A stretch of 17,484 bases of DNA from an uncultured Collinsella sp. (GTDB taxonomy: Bacteria; Actinomycetota; Coriobacteriia; Coriobacteriales; Coriobacteriaceae). Numbering within the stretch: position 1 is the first letter of the stretch; each line of letters starts with the position of its first letter. The notes under the pieces are model-generated. The model was given only the letters and a program-made list of their open reading frames with translations. It had not been told where the DNA came from and ran no database searches. The position numbers and the translations under genes are program-made. This document shows positions 9,387 through 16,229 of this stretch, one piece after another. The stretch is taken from contig CAUGVQ010000036.1 in the NCBI GenBank assembly GCA_959602875.1, forward strand, positions 1-17,484, given 5' to 3'.

Positions 9387-10418
9387 TTAGCCGAGCTGGA
9401 AGAAGAGCGCAAGACCGAGAGCGCCAAAGGCGGCGGATACGATCCAGAACCGGATCACGACCTTGGTCTCGGCCCAGCCGAGTCGCTCGAAATGATGATG
9501 GATGGGCGCCATGAGAAAGACGCGCTTGCCCGTAGCCTTGAAGCTCACGACCTGGATCATGACCGAGAGCGCCTCGGCGATAAAGAGTCCGCCGATGACG
9601 AGCGACACCACCTCGGTGTTGGTCATGATGGCCATGCACGCGAAGGCGGAGCCCAGCGCGAGTGAACCCGTGTCACCCATGAAGATGCTCGCGGGATAGC
9701 AGTTGAACCAGAGAAAACCGAGGCACGCGCCGCCGCAAGAGGCAGAGAAGATGGCAAGGTTAACGTCGTTGTGCAGAAACGCGATGGCCGCCATGATGAG
9801 CATCGCGATCATGGAAGTGCCGCCCGCGAGGCCGTCGAGGCCGTCGGTGAGGTTGACGGCGTTGGAGAGGCCCGCGATGAGGAGCCACGTGAAGATGACG
9901 TAGAGCCACGGGATCTCAAAGGGCGCACCGCCGATGGCGATGGTGGTGGTAAGCACGCCCAAATCGATGGCAAAGCCGCCGGGGAAGCGTACCTCGGGCG
10001 CCACGTCGCACCAGTTCACGGCAAGCAGGCAGAAGGTGACGCAGATGAGCGTGAGTCCGATCATCTTGGCATGCGGCGTGAGGCCGAGCGAGCGGCCGTG
10101 CGTGACGGAGGTGACGTCGTCTATGAAGCCGAGGAGCCCCGTGGCGAGCGTCGCAACCAGCGTGAGCACGAGCTCGGTGGTGAGCTTGCCCATGAGCAGG
10201 CACGAGACCGTGATGGCGAGCAGGATTACCACGCCGCCCATGGTGGGTGTGCCCTGCTTGACGAGGTGGCGCTTGGGGCCATCGGCGCGCACCTGCTGGC
10301 CGATGTGCTCGTACTTGAGGATGCGGATCCACAGCGGCATGAGCACGAGCGCCACGAGCGCGGCGATACCAAAGGCGATAAACGTCTGATAGGTCGGGTA
10401 GGCGGGATTACCGAGCAC
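9387..10418 (-). CDS. mraY: Phospho-N-acetylmuramoyl-pentapeptide transferase MraY
   Basis: MraY is the integral membrane enzyme that moves phospho-MurNAc-pentapeptide onto undecaprenyl phosphate, making lipid I. From the chosen start it is 343 aa with about ten hydrophobic segments. Signature motifs are RADGPKRHLVKQGTPTMGGV (44-63), the Asp pair GFIDDV (D100, D101), NLTDGLDGLAGG (189-200), FMGDTGSLALG (246-256) and the histidine cluster PIHHHFE (305-311). I chose the GTG at 10418 because a GGAGGGAG stretch lies nine bases upstream and the protein then starts MLGNPAYPTYQ. An ATG at 10460 would add 14 residues and overlap murF by 53 bases, and is possible. With the GTG the overlap with murF is 11 bases. 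Confidence 0.94.
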   Translation of the reverse strand: MLGNPAYPTYQTFIAFGIAALVALVLMPLWIRILKYEHIGQQVRADGPKRHLVKQGTPTMGGVVILLAITVSCLLMGKLTTELVLTLVATLATGLLGFIDDVTSVTHGRSLGLTPHAKMIGLTLICVTFCLLAVNWCDVAPEVRFPGGFAIDLGVLTTTIAIGGAPFEIPWLYVIFTWLLIAGLSNAVNLTDGLDGLAGGTSMIAMLIMAAIAFLHNDVNLAIFSASCGGACLGFLWFNCYPASIFMGDTGSLALGSAFACMAIMTNTEVVSLVIGGLFIAEALSVMIQVVSFKATGKRVFLMAPIHHHFERLGWAETKVVIRFWIVSAAFGALGLALFFQLG

Positions 10419-11856
10419 GAGCGACCACTCCCTCCACGAAGCGCTCGAGACCGACGGCATGCGAGCCCTTCACGAGGACGAGGTCGCCCGCAGCTAGGGC
10501 GCTCCCCCAGCGCGCGAGCGCCGCCTCGGGGGTCGGGACGCAGAAGATGGACTCCGCGGGCATGCCCATGAGGCGCGCGGCGACGGCGATGGCCTCCGCA
10601 TGCGGGCCACCCACGCAGATGAGCAGATCGAGCTTCTTGGCGGCGGCGTAGGAGCCCACAAGACCGTGCAGGCGGTCGCTCTCCTCACCGAGCTCGCCCA
10701 TCTCGCCCAGAACCGCGATGCGCGAACCCGTGGCGTCGAGCTTGCCGAGCAGGTCGAGACCGGCCGCCATGGACTCGGGGCTCGCGTTGTAGCAGTCGTC
10801 GATGATGCGCGCGCCCGATGCGGCGTCGCGCACCTGCTGGCGGTGTCCCGTGATGGAAAGCTCGTGGAAAGCCTCGTCAATCTCGTACTGCGGGATGCCC
10901 ATGCGCTTGGCGATGGCCGCGGCAAACAGCGCATTCTGCACCGCCGGAAGCCCGGGGATGGAGAGCCCCGTGCGGTACTGCGAGCCGTTCTCGAGCATGA
11001 TGTCAAAGCTCGCGCAGCCCTCCTCGTCGAGCTCGATGGCGCGCGCCGAGACGTCGTCGTCGGCGCTCATGCCGGCAAGCACAACGTCGACGCCGGCGGG
11101 ACGCGCGAAGTTTTCGATGATAAAGGGGGTGAAGTCGTCCTCCCCCGAGAGCACGAGCAGGCTGTGATCACCCTCAAAGTTCACGTTCGAGGCGGGCATG
11201 CCGGCGAGGACCTCGGCCTTGGCGCGCGCGATGTTCTCGCGGCTGCCGAGCATACCCACGTGGCTCGTGCCAATCTTGGTGATGACGGCGTAGGTCGGCT
11301 GGGCGCAGCGGCTCATACGCTCGATCTGCCCCGGGCCGTCCATGCCCATCTCGAGCACCATGACCTGCGTGTCCTTGGGCGCCGCAAGAATGGTGAGCGG
11401 CATGCCGATGAGGTTGTTGTAATTGCCCGCCGTGGCGTGCACGCGATAGCGCTTGGCGAGCGTGGTGGCGAGGATGTCCTTGGTGGTGGTCTTGCCGATG
11501 GACCCCGTTACGGCAATCACCGTGCAGCGCAGGCGCGCACGGTAGCCCTGGGCCAGCCGCAGCAGAAACTCCTCGGGGTCGTCGGCAACAAAGATCGCCG
11601 CGCCCTTGTCGCGCGCGAGCGCGCGCTCCTCGTCGGTGGGTTCGCGCGTGAGCACGACCGCGGCCGCACCCGACTCGAGCGCGCGGCAGGCAAAGTCGTT
11701 TCCGTCGACGCGCTCGCCCGGAAACGCTACAAAGATGCTGTCCTCTTGAACCAGACGCGAGTCGATCACACAGCCGCGGCACAGGCGCTCGCCGTCGCCC
11801 ACAACGCCGCGGGCGCCGGTGACGCTCTCGATATACTTCACGGCAATCTCTACCAT
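10408..11856 (-). CDS. murF: UDP-N-acetylmuramoyl-tripeptide--D-alanyl-D-alanine ligase MurF
   Basis: MurF adds the D-Ala-D-Ala dipeptide to the UDP-MurNAc-tripeptide in the last cytoplasmic precursor step. The product is 482 aa. The N-terminal domain (DSRLVQEDSIFVAFPGERVDG) is followed by the ATP-binding TGSIGKTTTKD (117-127) with NYNNLIGMPLTIL, LEMGMDGPGQI, and KIGTSHVGMLGS. IIDDCYNASPESM, LGEMGELG and VKGSHAVGLE lie in the C-terminal half, and these distinguish MurF from MurE. The ATG at 11856 is chosen because AAGGAG lies five bases upstream; an in-frame ATG at 11889 would add eleven unlikely residues. It follows ftsI by 91 bases, and murE, normally in this position, is missing. Confidence 0.96.
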   Translation of the reverse strand: MVEIAVKYIESVTGARGVVGDGERLCRGCVIDSRLVQEDSIFVAFPGERVDGNDFACRALESGAAAVVLTREPTDEERALARDKGAAIFVADDPEEFLLRLAQGYRARLRCTVIAVTGSIGKTTTKDILATTLAKRYRVHATAGNYNNLIGMPLTILAAPKDTQVMVLEMGMDGPGQIERMSRCAQPTYAVITKIGTSHVGMLGSRENIARAKAEVLAGMPASNVNFEGDHSLLVLSGEDDFTPFIIENFARPAGVDVVLAGMSADDDVSARAIELDEEGCASFDIMLENGSQYRTGLSIPGLPAVQNALFAAAIAKRMGIPQYEIDEAFHELSITGHRQQVRDAASGARIIDDCYNASPESMAAGLDLLGKLDATGSRIAVLGEMGELGEESDRLHGLVGSYAAAKKLDLLICVGGPHAEAIAVAARLMGMPAESIFCVPTPEAALARWGSALAAGDLVLVKGSHAVGLERFVEGVVARAR

Positions 11857-11861
11857 GAGCT

Positions 11862-11867
11862 CTCCTT
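11862..11867 (-). promoter_or_regulatory. Ribosome binding site deciding the murF start
   Basis: AAGGAG on the minus strand five bases before the ATG at 11856. It lies within the alternative longer reading from 11889. Confidence 0.8.
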
Positions 11868-11901
11868 GACCGAAGGCCCTTCCTTGCAACCCATCATTCT
11901 A

Positions 11902-11921
11902 ACCGAGGCGCCGCCCTCGGT
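11902..11921 (-). repeat. Hairpin in the ftsI-murF gap
   Basis: ACCGAGG and CCTCGGT form a perfect 7-bp stem around a six-base loop. On the minus strand it is followed by TTAGAATGATGG, with no run of T, so it is at best a weak attenuator or RNA-stability element. It sits in the 91-base gap where murE would be expected. Confidence 0.4.
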
Positions 11922-11947
11922 GGTGCACACGGTGTGAAGCGCGGGGC

Positions 11948-13828
11948 TTAGCGCGTGCGGTTCACGCCCAGAACGGAGAGCGCCTTGTTCATGATGGGCA
12001 CAAACGGCTCGCACGCCGCGTTCGAGCCGCGCGGGGTGCCGTCGAGTGTGATGTAGACGAGGACCTCGGGGTCGCTCGCGGGCGCAAAGCCCAAGAAGGA
12101 CGACATGTAGATGTCCTCGGCGTAGCCGCCGCCCTCGGAGGCGCGCTGTGCGGTACCGGTCTTTCCCGCAACGTCGTAGCCGGGGATCTGGGCGTCGGTA
12201 CCTGTTCCCTCGTCCACAACGGTCACCATCATGGAGGTCACCTGGCTTGCCGCCTCGGTGCCGATGACGCGCTTCTCCCCCTCGGTCCAGTCGACGCGCT
12301 CGCCGGCGCACGCCTGGACAAAATGGGGTGTGGTCATGACGCCGCCGTTGGCGATACCGCCGATGGCGCGCGCCACGCGCACAGGAGCGATAGCGATACC
12401 CTGGCCAAACGACATCGCGCCGAGGCTCGCGCCGTCGTACTCCTCGCGCTTGCGGATGGTACCGGCGCTCTCGCCGGGAAAATCGATTCCCGAAGGCGAG
12501 GTAATCTCGAATTCGTCGAGGTAGGCGGCAAAGTCATCGGCGCCGATCTTCTCGCCCACCATGACCATGCCCGTGTTGGATGAGCGGCGCATGATCTCGC
12601 GCAGGGTCATCGTGAGGCCGTAGTTGCGGTTGTCGGCGTCGCCCACCCAGTCGTCGCCCACCTTGATCTCGGCGGGAACGGCAAACTCGGTATCGGGCGT
12701 GACGAGCCCCATGTCGATGGCCATGCCCGACACGATCGCCTTGAAGACCGAGCCCGGCTCGTAGGAGTCGGTCACGATGCGCAGGTTCATGTCGGCAGAC
12801 GAGGCGTTGGCGAGGTCCGTCTGGTCGTAGGTGGGGTTGGAGCAGCAGGCGAGGATGTCGCCGGAGCGCGGGTCGGTGACGATGACCGAGCCGCTCTGGG
12901 CGTGCGAGCCCTCCACCGCCTGGGCGAGGGCCTCCTCCGCGGCCTGCTGGATGTCCATATCGAGCGTGAGGACCAGGTCGGCGCCGTCCTCGGCCTCGAC
13001 CTTCTCGTACGCGCCGCCGGCGATGAACGAGCCGTCACGGGCGCGCTCGCGCACGATCCAGCCGTTGGTGCCCGTGAGCACGTCGTTGTACTGCTTCTCG
13101 AGGCCCGAGAGGCCGTCGTTGTCGATGTTCACCACGCCGATGACCTGCGACGCCAAACGGCCGTAGGGGTACACGCGCATGATAGAGGGCTCGAATTCGA
13201 TACCCGGGAGGTCGTGCTCGGCGAGTTCGGCGGCAAGCGCCTCATCAACCTGGCGTTGAAGGTACACGAAGGTTTTGTCGCGCGTGAGCTTCTCCTCCGC
13301 GTCCTCCGCGTCCATGCCAAGAACATCGACCAGAACCTTAACGGTCTTGTCCACGTCCTCCACCAGCTTGGGGTTGGCGTAGACGTTCTCGCACTCGACG
13401 CTCTGGGCAATCACGTTGCCGTTGCGGTCGTAGATGGCACCGCGCTTGGCAAAGAGCGTCTGGCTCGACACGCGGCGCTCGTCCGCGCGGTCGCGGTACG
13501 TTCCCGCGTTCACAACCTGGTAGTCCATGAGCTGGGCTATGCCCGCGAGCATACCGGCGCCGAGCACCCCAAGCGCCACGGTGCGGCGCGGGATGTCCTC
13601 GTGCGCAAGATCGCTATGGAGAAGGTCCGTCTTCACACCGCCGTGCCCGCGGCCCGAGCCGCCGCGATAGCCGCCGGAACCGCCACGGCCTCCTCCACGG
13701 GGGGCGCCTGCACGGTCGTAAGAGCGTGAACGGTCGCCCCGTCCGTTGGGGCGACCGCTTCTCATCTGGTCATCTGAACCGTAGCGCCGACGCCCTGCGC
13801 CGTCGCCGGAATATCTGTCACGCGCCAC
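11948..13828 (-). CDS. ftsI: Septal peptidoglycan transpeptidase FtsI (PBP3, class B)
   Basis: FtsI cross-links septal peptidoglycan as the partner of FtsW. The 626-aa protein has a glycine/arginine-rich cytoplasmic N-terminus (1-65) and a single membrane anchor at about 83-103. A pedestal/dimerisation domain follows (FAKRGAIYDRNGNVIAQSVE, 126-145; VYPYGRLASQVIGVV, 219-233). The transpeptidase domain carries the three penicillin-binding motifs: SVFK with nucleophile Ser360, SSN at 416-418, and KTG at 556-558. There are no PASTA repeats at the C-terminus. The start is GTG at 13828 with AAGGAG five bases upstream; the TAA stop of the ftsL-like gene lies inside that ribosome binding site. Context between ftsL and murF supports FtsI over other class B PBPs. 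Confidence 0.96.
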   Translation of the reverse strand: MARDRYSGDGAGRRRYGSDDQMRSGRPNGRGDRSRSYDRAGAPRGGGRGGSGGYRGGSGRGHGGVKTDLLHSDLAHEDIPRRTVALGVLGAGMLAGIAQLMDYQVVNAGTYRDRADERRVSSQTLFAKRGAIYDRNGNVIAQSVECENVYANPKLVEDVDKTVKVLVDVLGMDAEDAEEKLTRDKTFVYLQRQVDEALAAELAEHDLPGIEFEPSIMRVYPYGRLASQVIGVVNIDNDGLSGLEKQYNDVLTGTNGWIVRERARDGSFIAGGAYEKVEAEDGADLVLTLDMDIQQAAEEALAQAVEGSHAQSGSVIVTDPRSGDILACCSNPTYDQTDLANASSADMNLRIVTDSYEPGSVFKAIVSGMAIDMGLVTPDTEFAVPAEIKVGDDWVGDADNRNYGLTMTLREIMRRSSNTGMVMVGEKIGADDFAAYLDEFEITSPSGIDFPGESAGTIRKREEYDGASLGAMSFGQGIAIAPVRVARAIGGIANGGVMTTPHFVQACAGERVDWTEGEKRVIGTEAASQVTSMMVTVVDEGTGTDAQIPGYDVAGKTGTAQRASEGGGYAEDIYMSSFLGFAPASDPEVLVYITLDGTPRGSNAACEPFVPIMNKALSVLGVNRTR

Positions 13829-13837
13829 GAGGGCTCC

Positions 13838-14299
13838 TTACTCTGCCGTCGGTGCCACAGCCGCGCCAGCCGCCGCATCGCTCATGTCGAGCGTGATACG
13901 CGAGGTGGGCTCGACCATGCCGAGCGTGTCCTCCGCAAGGTCGCGGATGCGCGAGTCGGCACCGTAGACCGAGCGCATGACCTCGAGGTCGCCCGACTGG
14001 TCGCGCGCCGCCGTGAGCTCGTTGGAGACGGTGGCGTTGGCGTTGAGCTCGGCCGTGGTGAGGCTCGCGATGCCCACGCGCGCAACGCCGATGGTGAACA
14101 CGAGCGCAACGAGGACGCAGAACACCTTGAGGACGTGCGTGAAAGCGGGGCTTACCGGCTGGTTGGCCTCGAGGCCCTGGCCGGTGTACACGTCAAAGCG
14201 CGGGCGCCCCTGGGTGCGCGGAGCGGGAGCTTGGGGAGCGTATGCGGGAACAGCCTGCATATCATAGGCGTAAGCTGCGTTTGTGGTGTGGTAACCCAT
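13838..14299 (-). CDS. ftsL: FtsL-like septum protein
   Basis: A small bitopic protein of 153 aa in the position of ftsL, between rsmH and ftsI. It has a Pro/Ala/Tyr-rich cytoplasmic segment (1-55) and one membrane helix at about 57-77 (LKVFCVLVALVFTIGVARVG). A helical, polar extracytoplasmic region follows (80-125, TTAELNANATVSNELTAARD onward), consistent with the short coiled coil of FtsL/DivIC proteins. An Asp/Ala-rich tail ends the protein. Sequence conservation in FtsL is very low, so the name depends on position, size and topology. FtsL with FtsQ and a DivIC/FtsB partner activates FtsWI. The ATG has GGAAGG ten bases upstream, and the stop overlaps the ftsI ribosome binding site. Confidence 0.82.
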   Translation of the reverse strand: MGYHTTNAAYAYDMQAVPAYAPQAPAPRTQGRPRFDVYTGQGLEANQPVSPAFTHVLKVFCVLVALVFTIGVARVGIASLTTAELNANATVSNELTAARDQSGDLEVMRSVYGADSRIRDLAEDTLGMVEPTSRITLDMSDAAAGAAVAPTAE

Positions 14300-14333
14300 G
14301 ATATGCCGGCCTTCCGTCCCTCACGTATGGGTA

Positions 14334-14353
14334 GTTCGTTTATCGTTCGTTTA
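14334..14353 (-). repeat. Tandem 9-bp direct repeat between rsmH and ftsL
   Basis: The minus strand carries TAAACGAAC twice with an 11-base period (14353-14345 and 14342-14334), in the 92-base gap between the rsmH stop and the ftsL start. It is AT-rich against GC-rich surroundings. An 11-base period places both copies on one face of the helix, so a protein-binding site is possible. I know of no regulator with this motif. Confidence 0.5.
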
Positions 14354-14391
14354 CGGATCTGCGAGGCCGGGTCAGATGTTGTCGGGCGCCC

Positions 14392-15357
14392 TCAGAGGCG
14401 CTCGGCGACGCGGATCTTCGCCGATCTCGCCCGCGGGTTGCGCGCCACCTCATCGGCGCTCGCTACCAGCGGTTTTCGGGTTATGACTCTGAGCGTCGGC
14501 ACGTTGCCGCAGACGCACACCGGAAGTTCCTGCGGGCAGGTGCAGCCCCGGCTCATCTCCTGGAAGATGTGCTTCACGATGCGGTCCTCGAGCGAGTGGT
14601 ACGAGATGACGCAGACGCGCCCTCCCGGGTTGAGCCAGCGGATCGCCGCCTCAAGTCCCCTCTCGAGCACCTCGAGCTCCCGGTTCACCACGATGCGGAT
14701 CGCCTGGAAGGACTTCCGCGCCGGGTGATGCCCGTGTCGGCGCGCCGCGGCGGGTATGGCCGCCTTGATTGCGTCGACGAGTTCTACCGTGGTCTCGATG
14801 GGCTTCTCCTCCCGGCGGCGGCAGATCTCGCGCGCGATCTCACGCGCGTACTTCTCGTCGCCATAGCGGCGCAGGGCCCGAGCGATGTCTGCTTCGTCAA
14901 AGGTGTTGATGACATCAGCTGCGGTTAGAGTGTTGTTACTCGGGTCCATCCGCATGTCTAGGGGGGCGTCCTCGTTGTACGAGAACCCCCGCTCCGGGAT
15001 ATCGAGCTGCGGGCTCGAGACGCCCAGGTCGAAGAGAAAACCGTCCACACCGGGAATCTCGGCAGAGCACAGAAGGTCGTCCAGATCGCCGAAGTTGCCT
15101 TTGAGGAGCTTTTGGGGGGTGCCGGGCGCCTCGCGCTCAAGGCGCTTGGATGCCGCCTCGAGAGCCATGTCGTCCTGGTCGATCCCAATGAGAAGCCCCT
15201 CGGTCCCCACGGCAGCGGCCAACTTCACCGAGTGGCCGGCGCCGCCGAGCGTGCAGTCGCACACCGTGTCACCGGGTGCGAGCGAAAGCGCGTCGAGCAC
15301 TTCCGGAAGCATTACGGGTTCGTGCCGATATTCAGGTGTCAACGTTCCCTCACCCAT
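14392..15357 (-). CDS. rsmH: 16S rRNA (cytosine-1402-N4)-methyltransferase RsmH
   Basis: RsmH (formerly MraW) uses S-adenosylmethionine to methylate N4 of C1402 in 16S rRNA, tuning the decoding site. The 321-aa length is typical. Motifs include RHEPVMLPEVLDAL (11-24), the SAM-binding DCTLGGAGHS (34-43), FDLGVSSPQLD (109-119), RGFSYNEDAPLDMRMD (123-138), and RKSFQAIRIVVNREL. GGRVCVISYHSLEDRIVKHIF and a cysteine-rich CTCPQELPVCVC segment lie near the C-terminus. It is the second gene of the cluster, 27 bases after the mraZ stop, with GAGAGGA as ribosome binding site. The association with mraZ is near universal. Confidence 0.97.
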   Translation of the reverse strand: MGEGTLTPEYRHEPVMLPEVLDALSLAPGDTVCDCTLGGAGHSVKLAAAVGTEGLLIGIDQDDMALEAASKRLEREAPGTPQKLLKGNFGDLDDLLCSAEIPGVDGFLFDLGVSSPQLDIPERGFSYNEDAPLDMRMDPSNNTLTAADVINTFDEADIARALRRYGDEKYAREIAREICRRREEKPIETTVELVDAIKAAIPAAARRHGHHPARKSFQAIRIVVNRELEVLERGLEAAIRWLNPGGRVCVISYHSLEDRIVKHIFQEMSRGCTCPQELPVCVCGNVPTLRVITRKPLVASADEVARNPRARSAKIRVAERL

Positions 15358-15384
15358 GTACGTGTCCTCTCCAAGGTACCCGGG

Positions 15385-15822
15385 CTAGTTGTCGAAGAAG
15401 TTCGCGACAACCTTGCGGACATTCGCCTTGCGCGCCTCGTGCGTCGCACGGTCCCAAACCACCAGGCGGTCGCCGTTACCGACGACGGTGACCTCGCGGT
15501 CGAGACGTGCGTCGGCGCGACACTCCTCAGGAAGACTGATGCGGGAGGCGGAGTCTATTTCAAGTGTGGTTGCCTCACCGTTCAGCCATTCTCTGACGGA
15601 GCGGTGTTCTTCGCTCGTCGGGTCGTACCCGCCCTTCGCTTCGAACACCGAGTCGAGCCAGTCTTGGAACGTGTCCTCGGTGAACACGTACACGGCGTCG
15701 ACCTCCTTTTCAGGAGCGTAGATGACCTTCACTCGCTCATCGAGTTCCTTGCGGAATGCAGGCGGAAGAGAGAGACGGCCCTTGGCATCGAGATTTCGAT
15801 TGTAAGAACCGGTCAGATACAC
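15385..15822 (-). CDS. mraZ: Transcriptional regulator MraZ
   Basis: MraZ is a DNA-binding protein of the SpoVT/AbrB superfamily that forms a ring and, in E. coli, represses its own dcw promoter. The 145-aa product has the two expected swapped-hairpin half-domains, each with its signature: NRNLDAKGRLSLPPAFR (8-24) and EIDSASRISLPEECR. The start is GTG at 15822, with AAGGGGG seven bases upstream; starting here gives the canonical MYLTGSYNRNLDAKGR N-terminus. It is the first gene of the dcw operon, and a phased array of TGGGN boxes upstream suggests it is autoregulated. Confidence 0.96.
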   Translation of the reverse strand: MYLTGSYNRNLDAKGRLSLPPAFRKELDERVKVIYAPEKEVDAVYVFTEDTFQDWLDSVFEAKGGYDPTSEEHRSVREWLNGEATTLEIDSASRISLPEECRADARLDREVTVVGNGDRLVVWDRATHEARKANVRKVVANFFDN

Positions 15823-15841
15823 CGCTGCACCCCCTTAGGCA

Positions 15842-15871
15842 ATTCGTGGGCGAATGCGGGAGCCACCCCGC
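15842..15871 (-). other. Two adjacent hairpins in the mraZ leader
   Basis: On the minus strand GCGGG/CCCGC (arms 15871-15867 and 15860-15856) is followed with no gap by ATTCG/CGAAT (arms 15855-15851 and 15846-15842) around a four-base loop. They lie just before the mraZ ribosome binding site and downstream of the candidate -10, so they would be in the 5' untranslated leader. Stems are only five base pairs. Confidence 0.35.
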
Positions 15872-15885
15872 TGTCGACGCCATCC

Positions 15886-15893
15886 ATTCTATA
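15886..15893 (-). promoter_or_regulatory. Candidate -10 box of the dcw (mraZ) promoter
   Basis: The minus strand reads TATAGAAT; TAGAAT (15891-15886) matches five of six positions of TATAAT. No good -35 is seen 16-18 bases upstream, which is common in high-GC Gram-positives. Transcription would start near 15879 and leave a leader of roughly 57 bases. The proximity of the TGGGN boxes supports the call. Confidence 0.5.
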
Positions 15894-15902
15894 GGCTTTT
15901 CT

Positions 15903-15927
15903 CCCCTTCGCGCCCCACTTTTTCCCA
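15903..15927 (-). promoter_or_regulatory. MraZ-box-like operator (three repeats, 10-base period)
   Basis: On the minus strand TGGGA (15927), TGGGG (15917) and AGGGG (15907) occur at exact 10-base intervals with five-base spacers. This is the arrangement described for E. coli MraZ binding (TGGGN direct repeats with five-base spacers). They lie immediately upstream of the candidate -10 and would cover the -35 region, which fits repression. Further TGGG copies occur upstream to 15990 without regular phasing. Confidence 0.7.
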
Positions 15928-16020
15928 TTTTCTCCCCCAACGCCCCAAATCGGTGTCCCAGCGGTCCCACCAACCACCATGCCCCACCCCGTTTAACACA
16001 AGATATGGGGGTAGAGCACA

Positions 16021-16058
16021 CAAAAGGCCCCCACCGGTCGTTAGGAGCCGGTGGGGGC
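16021..16058 (-). terminator. Intrinsic terminator after xerD
   Basis: A perfect 11-bp stem, GCCCCCACCGG with CCGGTGGGGGC (16027-16037 and 16048-16058), closes a ten-base loop. On the minus strand it is followed by CTTTTGTG, a modest T tract. It lies about 170 bases after the xerD stop and upstream of the mraZ promoter, so it should end the pyrG-xerD transcript and insulate the dcw operon. The plus strand side has no T tract, so it is directional. Confidence 0.85.
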
Positions 16059-16167
16059 AAACCTTCAAGCTGGGATTGAATCGAATTTCTGTTCGTACCT
16101 GCCGATTTGTGTCGAAACAAAGAAGGCGCAGGTGGCGCTCAGGGGGTCATAGCGAGTGCGCCGAGCG

Positions 16168-16205
16168 CGGGTGGGACGCGGCGGCCGGGCACGCCGGGTG
16201 GGACG
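16168..16205. repeat. Direct repeat just downstream of xerD
   Basis: CGGGTGGGACG occurs twice on the plus strand (16168-16178 and 16195-16205) with a 27-base period, in very GC-rich sequence between the xerD stop and the terminator. No function is evident. The rest of 15823-16229 beyond the listed elements holds no gene I can support. Confidence 0.45.
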
Positions 16206-16229
16206 GACACAGCGCCGCGGCACGATGCG

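Noticed and set aside
10600..11937. 445-codon plus-strand open frame opposite murF
   Set aside because: Same reason: antisense to a well-supported MurF, low-complexity composition, no ribosome binding site or domain. The plus-strand frames at 8-1198, 1327-2220 and 3754-5046 were rejected likewise.
12739..12750. SVFK instead of STFK at the FtsI active site
   Set aside because: The nucleophile Ser and the catalytic Lys are kept, and Val at the second position is a known variant in class B PBPs, so it is not evidence of loss of function.
16059..16140. Possible tRNA or small RNA between xerD and the terminator
   Set aside because: A TTCGATTC-like stretch on the minus strand suggested a T loop, but no acceptor stem, anticodon stem or D arm can be built around it.
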